NCBI RefSeq assembly: GCF_937927635.1
Contig: NZ_CALBRW010000013.1
Span: 48,402-112,401 of the forward strand
Source of the DNA: an uncultured Microbacterium sp.
GTDB taxonomy: Bacteria > Actinomycetota > Actinomycetes > Actinomycetales > Microbacteriaceae
Direction: 5' to 3'
DNA: 64,000 nt
The notes under the pieces were generated by a model. That model did no database searches. It saw only the letters and a list, made by a program, of their open reading frames with translations, and was not told the origin of the DNA. The first letter of the stretch is position 1. Each line of letters begins with the position of its first letter. Positions 59,901 to 64,000 of this stretch are shown here, piece by piece. The position numbers and the translations under genes were made by a program.

Positions 59901-61076
59901 TCAGAGCACTGCGCCGCTCACATTCGTCTCGTCGATCGCGCGTACCACGGCACCCATCGCCGAGGCGCTCAGCCCCAGTTGGCCCTGCACCACGTCGGGC
60001 ACCAGGTCGCCGCCCGCGAGCGTCGTGGCCTCCATCGCCTGGCGGATCGGCCCCAGCAGCAGCTCGCCGGCCCTGGCGAGGTCGCCGCCGACCACCACGC
60101 GCTCGGGATCGAAGAGGTTGCAGAGGTTGCCCGTGGCCACGCCGATGTGCTTGCCGGCCTCCGCCAGCGCACGCAGGCACGCCGGGTCGTTGCCCATCGC
60201 GCGCACCACGATGTCGCCGATCTTGGTGACCCCGCCCTCGTCGCGGAGCCGCTCGAGGATGGCGGGGCCGCCGGCCACCGCCTCCAGGCATCCGCGGTTG
60301 CCGCACCTGCACACCGGGCCGTCCTCGTCGATGACGGTGTGCCCCAGCTCGCCGGCCATGCCGTTGTGCCCGCGGAGCACCCGACCCTCCAGCAGCAGAC
60401 CGGAGCCCACGCCGTCGCCGACGTCGAGGAACACCACGTTCTGCTGGCCGCGCGCCGCCCCCAGCCTGGACTCGGCGAGCGCGGCGAGGTTGGACGCGTT
60501 GTCGAGGAAGATCGGCTGCCGCAGCCGCCGGTGCACGACATCCACGATGTCCACGCCGGTCCAGCCCCGCAGCATCCCTCGGCCGGCCACGCGACCGGTG
60601 TCGCGATCGATGGGCGCCGACAGCGCGACGCCGACGCCGCGCAGCTCGTCGATACCGGATTCCAGACCCCCGAGGATGTCGGAGAGCAGCAGCGACGCGC
60701 GGTCCAGCTCGTTGTCGGCGCGGTGATCGCGCGCCAGCGGCATGTGGTTCTCGCCCAGCACGGTGCCGTTGACATCGGCCACCATCACGCGCAGATGACG
60801 GGCGGAGACGTGGATGCCGGCGACGAGGCCCACCGCCCGTGCGAACGACACGAGGGTGGCCCGCCGACCGCTGCGGGTGCTGGGTGTGGTGCGCAGCACG
60901 CCGGCCGCGGCGAGCTCCTTCACGATGTTGGAGACGGATGCAGGAGACAGGCCCGTCGCACCCGCCAGCTCCACCTGGGTGAGGCTGCCCTGCTTCTTGA
61001 TCGCAGCCACCACACGACGCCGGTTGGCTTCACGCAATGAAGCCTGTGAGCCTGGAGGACGTCGTTGTGATGACAC
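59901..61076 (-). CDS. ROK-family transcriptional repressor (XylR/NagC type)
   Basis: A 391-residue repressor. The N-terminal winged helix (about residues 18-75) includes GSLTQVELAGATGLSPASVSNIV. The ROK sugar-kinase-like domain follows with GVGVALSAPIDRDTG, the NAALAESRLGAARG-type segment, and the zinc-binding CRCGNRGCLEAVAGG near residue 265. It lacks a clear ribosome site; TACAGT lies 6 bases before GTG 61076, so the mRNA may be leaderless. It likely represses the xylFGH operon in the absence of sugar. Confidence 0.87.
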   Translation of the reverse strand: MSSQRRPPGSQASLREANRRRVVAAIKKQGSLTQVELAGATGLSPASVSNIVKELAAAGVLRTTPSTRSGRRATLVSFARAVGLVAGIHVSARHLRVMVADVNGTVLGENHMPLARDHRADNELDRASLLLSDILGGLESGIDELRGVGVALSAPIDRDTGRVAGRGMLRGWTGVDIVDVVHRRLRQPIFLDNASNLAALAESRLGAARGQQNVVFLDVGDGVGSGLLLEGRVLRGHNGMAGELGHTVIDEDGPVCRCGNRGCLEAVAGGPAILERLRDEGGVTKIGDIVVRAMGNDPACLRALAEAGKHIGVATGNLCNLFDPERVVVGGDLARAGELLLGPIRQAMEATTLAGGDLVPDVVQGQLGLSASAMGAVVRAIDETNVSGAVL

Positions 61077-61156
61077 AAGGACACTGTACAGACGGACGGG
61101 TTCTGCGCATCCGCTCGTCGCTTGGAATGCGCTGTGCGCGTCGCGCGTTGGGCTGG

Positions 61157-62263
61157 ATGATGTCTTCTCTCGCGCTGTCTGTCCTCGACCTCGTTCCCGT
61201 TCGCGCTGCCTCTTCCGGTGGTGATCCTGGAACCGGCGCTGCTTCTGAAACTGGCGTCGTGCAATCCAGCGGGCAGGCGGTGAACGCCTCGATGGCGCTC
61301 GCGCAGCGCGCGGATGAGCTCGGGTACCGGCGGTACTGGTTCGCCGAGCACCACAACATGCCGTCGGTGGCCTCCACCACTCCCCCGGTGCTGATCGCCG
61401 CGGCGGCCGCCCGCACCTCGCGCATCCGGGTGGGCTCGGGCGGGGTGATGCTGCCCAACCACGCCGCGCTGATCGTCGCCGAGCAGTTCGCCGCCCTGGA
61501 GGCGCTCGCTCCCGGGCGCATCGACCTGGGCATCGGACGCGCGCCCGGCAGCGACCCGGTGATCACGCAGCTGCTGCGGCAGTCCGGCACCTCCGGCGAC
61601 GTGGAGCGCTTCCCGCAGCACGTGCACGACATCGGCCTGATGCTGCACGCCGAGGGCGCGACGCTGCAGTTCACCAGCGGCGGCGAGTACACCGTGCGGG
61701 CCACGCCCGCGGCATCCGGCTCTCCTGAGCTCTGGCTGCTGGGCTCCAGCGACTACTCGGCGCAGTTGGCGGCATCCCGTGGTCTGCCGTACGTGTTCGC
61801 GAACCACTTCTCGGGTCACGGGCTGGAGCGCGCGCTCGACCTGTACCGCTCGCAGTTCCAGCCGTCGGAGACGCTTTCGGAGCCCCGGACGTTCCTGACG
61901 GCGAACGTCGTGGCCGCCCCGACTGCCGAGGAGGCGTCGGCGCGGGCCCTGCCGCAGCTGCGCATGATGGCGCGGCTGCGCTCGAATCGGCCGCTCACCC
62001 CGCTGGAGACCGTCGAGCACGCTCAGGCGGGGCTGGCGGAGGCCGGTTCGGATGCTCCGGGCTCTGAGCAGGCTCTCATCGACGGCATGCGCGCGAACTG
62101 GTTCATCGGAACCGGTGACGACGTGCGCGCGCGGCTGGAGGCGTTCGCCGCCCAGCACGAGGTCGACGAGATCATGATCTCCCCGGTCGCCGGCGCCTTC
62201 GACTCCGAGCCCCTGGACACCGCCCCCGGCCGCATCCAGACCCTGGAGCTGCTCGCCCGCTGA
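61157..62263 (+). CDS. Luciferase-like flavin-dependent monooxygenase
   Basis: A 368-residue LLM-class enzyme of the MsnO8-like group. The N-terminal LALSVLDLVPVR strand, then RYWFAEHHNMPSVASTTP, RIRVGSGGVMLPNHAALIVAEQF and GRIDLGIGRAPGSDP are all family hallmarks. After VPVR there is an insert of about 18 residues rich in Gly, Ser, Thr and Glu before SSGQAV, which family members lack. Start is ATG 61157 or 61160; the upstream frame is unsupported. Substrate is unknown; the flavin is probably supplied by a separate reductase. Confidence 0.85.
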   Translation: MMSSLALSVLDLVPVRAASSGGDPGTGAASETGVVQSSGQAVNASMALAQRADELGYRRYWFAEHHNMPSVASTTPPVLIAAAAARTSRIRVGSGGVMLPNHAALIVAEQFAALEALAPGRIDLGIGRAPGSDPVITQLLRQSGTSGDVERFPQHVHDIGLMLHAEGATLQFTSGGEYTVRATPAASGSPELWLLGSSDYSAQLAASRGLPYVFANHFSGHGLERALDLYRSQFQPSETLSEPRTFLTANVVAAPTAEEASARALPQLRMMARLRSNRPLTPLETVEHAQAGLAEAGSDAPGSEQALIDGMRANWFIGTGDDVRARLEAFAAQHEVDEIMISPVAGAFDSEPLDTAPGRIQTLELLAR

Positions 62264-62267
62264 GAGC

Positions 62268-62566
62268 ACGCGCGTGCACTTTCGATCCACTCCGCGGTCT
62301 GGATCAAAAACCCACCCAGCACCGCGCTGCGCGGTGCGGAATCGATCCAGCCCGAGTCGGTGAGATGCACTTCTGATCCAGCCCGCACCGGCACCTGGTG
62401 GCAGCCCTCCGCAGCCCGCATTGGCACCTCGCCACAACGCGCGTGCACTTTCGATCCACTCCGCAACCTGGATCAAAAACCCACCGCGCACCGCGCTGCG
62501 GGGTGCGGATTCGATCCAGCCCAAGGCAGTGAGATGCACTTCTGATCCAGCCCGCACCAGCATGCG
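62268..62566. repeat. Two long direct repeats containing inverted GATCCA/TGGATC pairs
   Basis: Units at about 62268-62396 and 62437-62566 are 169 bases apart and highly alike. Each begins ACGCGCGTGCACTTTCGATC and contains facing arms TTTCGATCCA and TGGATCAAAA, then two further GATCCAGCCC copies. They fill the 319-base gap between the monooxygenase and the DUF559 gene. No gene is supported here. Confidence 0.8.
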
Positions 62567-62582
62567 GGGCGGATGCCGTGCA

Positions 62583-63506
62583 TCAGACCGTGCGTGAGGC
62601 GATCGCACGGCGGATGCGGGCGAGGAATGTCGCGGGAGCGTTCAGATCGGCCTGGGTGAGGCGGATGACGATCCAGCCGCGGTCCTCGAGCTCGCGCTGA
62701 CGCTGGATGTCGCGCCGCCACTGCTCCTTGTCGGTGCGATGGCCGTCGCCCTCGTACTCGATGGCGATCCTCCACTGCGGATACGCCAGATCCACGCGGG
62801 CGATCAGACGGTCACCGTCATTCACCTCGAACTGCACGACCGGCTCAGGCAGATCGGCATCGACGATCGCCAGGCGAGTCTCGGTCTCCTTGGGCGACTC
62901 CACATGCGCCCGTGCCCTCGGCAGCGCCTCGCGGATGGTCGCGCTGCCCTTGAACCGATTCCACGAGCGAAGGCGCTCCTCGATCTCGGCGACGGTGCAG
63001 ATCGGATGCTTGTCCACCAGCCCCGGATAGTTGTCGGCGTCGGTCAGCAGGGCATCCAGCAGGATCACGGCGTCGGCCACGCTCAGGTGCCCGGCAGAGC
63101 TGAACACCGCCGCGACAGGATCGACCACCGCGACCGATCCGACGGTCCAGGGCTGAGCCCGCGACGCCTGAAGATGGCGGCCGGCGACACCGGCGGTGCG
63201 CGGCGGACTCAGCTGCTGCGGCACGGCGATCTCCAGGTCCGCATCTGCATCCCATCCGCGAGGGCAGGGCATCCGCCACCAGCGCACCGCGCTGCGCCCG
63301 ACCAGCACCTGCCCCGGGCGCATCCGCGGCGCATAGCTGCGCACCCGATCGTGGAACGTCTCCGGCTCCTTCAGAGAGCGGATGCCGTGGAACGGGCGCG
63401 CCAGGTCACGGGCATCCGCTCTGCCCCGACCGACGCCGGCGGACGCCGCCTGCCTGACGCTGAAGTGCCGGCCCAACTGCTCCGGGAGTGTGACTCTGTG
63501 TCGCAT
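62583..63506 (-). CDS. DUF559 (Vsr-like) endonuclease-domain protein
   Basis: A 307-residue protein. The N-terminal part resembles AbiEi-like winged-helix proteins (LGRHFSVRQAASAGVGRGR, DLARPFHGIRSL). The C-terminal about 100 residues form a DUF559/Vsr-like nuclease fold: RVDLAYPQWRIAIEYEGDGH with Asp and Glu at nuclease positions, then DRGWIVIRLTQADL. Start MRHRVTLPE at 63506 is preferred over the longer frame. Such proteins are common single genes in Microbacteriaceae with unknown role. It lies between two repeat clusters. Confidence 0.75.
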   Translation of the reverse strand: MRHRVTLPEQLGRHFSVRQAASAGVGRGRADARDLARPFHGIRSLKEPETFHDRVRSYAPRMRPGQVLVGRSAVRWWRMPCPRGWDADADLEIAVPQQLSPPRTAGVAGRHLQASRAQPWTVGSVAVVDPVAAVFSSAGHLSVADAVILLDALLTDADNYPGLVDKHPICTVAEIEERLRSWNRFKGSATIREALPRARAHVESPKETETRLAIVDADLPEPVVQFEVNDGDRLIARVDLAYPQWRIAIEYEGDGHRTDKEQWRRDIQRQRELEDRGWIVIRLTQADLNAPATFLARIRRAIASRTV

Positions 63507-63640
63507 CCGCCCATGCTCGCCGACGCGCGCATCCCGTGATCCCCGGAAACCCAGCATCCGTGGACAACTCGTCGATCTGCCCGATTGTGCAGGAGGACTC
63601 GCACCCCGCATCCGCCCGCCTCATCCACCCGCCCCCACTC

Positions 63641-63732
63641 GCATCAGACTGGATCACAAACGCACCCGCCCGCATCGGACTGGATCACAAACGCACCCGC
63701 GCGCATCGGGCTGGATCACAAAAGCACCGCGC
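63641..63732. repeat. 31-bp tandem repeat, three copies, TGGATCACAAA core
   Basis: Units 63641-63671, 63672-63702 and 63703-63732 each read GCATCNGNCTGGATCACAAA followed by a GCACC-rich end. A further TTTCGATCCA/TGGATCACAAA facing pair is at 63752-63783. The core matches the repeats at 62268-62566. Confidence 0.85.
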
Positions 63733-63810
63733 AGCGCGGAGGCGGCTGCAGTTTCGATCCAGGTTGCGGAGTGGATCACAAATGCACCGGGGACGAAGCG
63801 CGGAGTACGC

Positions 63811-64000
63811 GGGAGCACGAGAGCGCCTGAGCGCCGGAGCACGAGAGCGCCTGAGCACGGAAGCACGGGAGCACGGGAGCACGGGCGCACGGGCGCACGG
63901 GCGCACGGGGACGCGAGAGCGCGGGAGCGCGGGAGCGCGAGAGCGCGGGAGCACGGGAGCACGGGAGCACGGGAGCACGGGAGCACGGGAGCACGGGAGC
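63811..64000. repeat. 8-bp tandem repeat, about 24 units, continuing off the window
   Basis: Units follow GRGAGCRC, with GGGAGCAC the commonest and exact in the last six copies. Variants GAGAGCGC, CTGAGCGC and GGGCGCAC cluster toward the left, so the array looks older at that end. An 8-base period cannot keep a reading frame, so it is not coding, although all frames are open. Confidence 0.9.

Noticed and set aside
63641..64000. Possible CRISPR array
   Set aside because: Units are directly joined (31-bp and 8-bp periods) with no unique spacers, and no cas genes are near.

Overview
High-GC Gram-positive DNA, most likely from a Microbacterium or a close relative in the Microbacteriaceae. This rests on very GC-rich codons, dense ATGA/GTGA gene overlaps, ClpC and RadA sequences of actinobacterial type, several apparently leaderless genes, and the family-typical dispersed repeats and GGATGCC-rich coding sequence. 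Almost all very long reading frames opposite real genes are high-GC shadows and are left out. No rRNA, tRNA, CRISPR array, insertion sequence or replication origin was seen.

Layout. (1) 1-4545: branched-chain amino acid ABC transporter (livK-livH-livM-livG, the last cut by the window edge) with an FCD/GntR regulator. (2) 4.7-17.5 kb: a histidine-utilisation locus. An IclR regulator and a polar amino acid ABC importer are followed by hutH, hutU, hutI, hutF, an M20 peptidase and an M20 amidohydrolase that probably replaces HutG. hutD is convergent at the end. (3) 17.6-26.6 kb: respiratory nitrate reductase narGHJI, a four-cysteine winged-helix regulator at the operon end, and divergent narK. 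(4) 26.7-34.3 kb: housekeeping genes (radA, a small SseB-like protein, an anchored secreted protein, an ArgA-type acetyltransferase, clpC), then a three-gene module of a 38-residue peptide, a DUF2975-like membrane protein and a small HTH protein under a nested palindromic operator. (5) 34.4-56.5 kb: a defence and toxin-antitoxin island. It holds RhuM, a 592-residue unknown protein, a solitary VapB, a DUF433/PIN-like pair, a complete type 1 BREX operon (brxA-brxB-brxC-pglX-pglZ-brxL) whose brxC carries a one-base frameshift, an XRE regulator, VapBC, and an MntA-HepT pair. A divergent DAACS carrier and a CPA1 antiporter lie between the last two. (6) 56.5-62.3 kb: a xylose/ribose-type ABC importer (xylF-xylG-xylH order) with a ROK repressor and a tandem palindromic operator, then a luciferase-like monooxygenase. 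(7) 62.3-64.0 kb: a DUF559 endonuclease-like protein between inverted and tandem repeats sharing a TGGATCA core, ending in an 8-bp tandem repeat that runs off the window.

How the parts work together. The hut locus can import histidine or urocanate and take histidine to formyl-glutamate and then glutamate, releasing ammonia. The nar locus gives anaerobic nitrate respiration with nitrate/nitrite exchange. The liv and xyl transporters both have a strong hairpin just after the binding-protein gene, which would favour binding protein over membrane parts. The most striking observations are the frameshifted brxC in an otherwise intact BREX operon, the 33-bp nested operator at 33117-33149, a DAACS carrier whose sodium-site residues are changed, and palindromes lying on or next to the start codons of two toxin-antitoxin operons.
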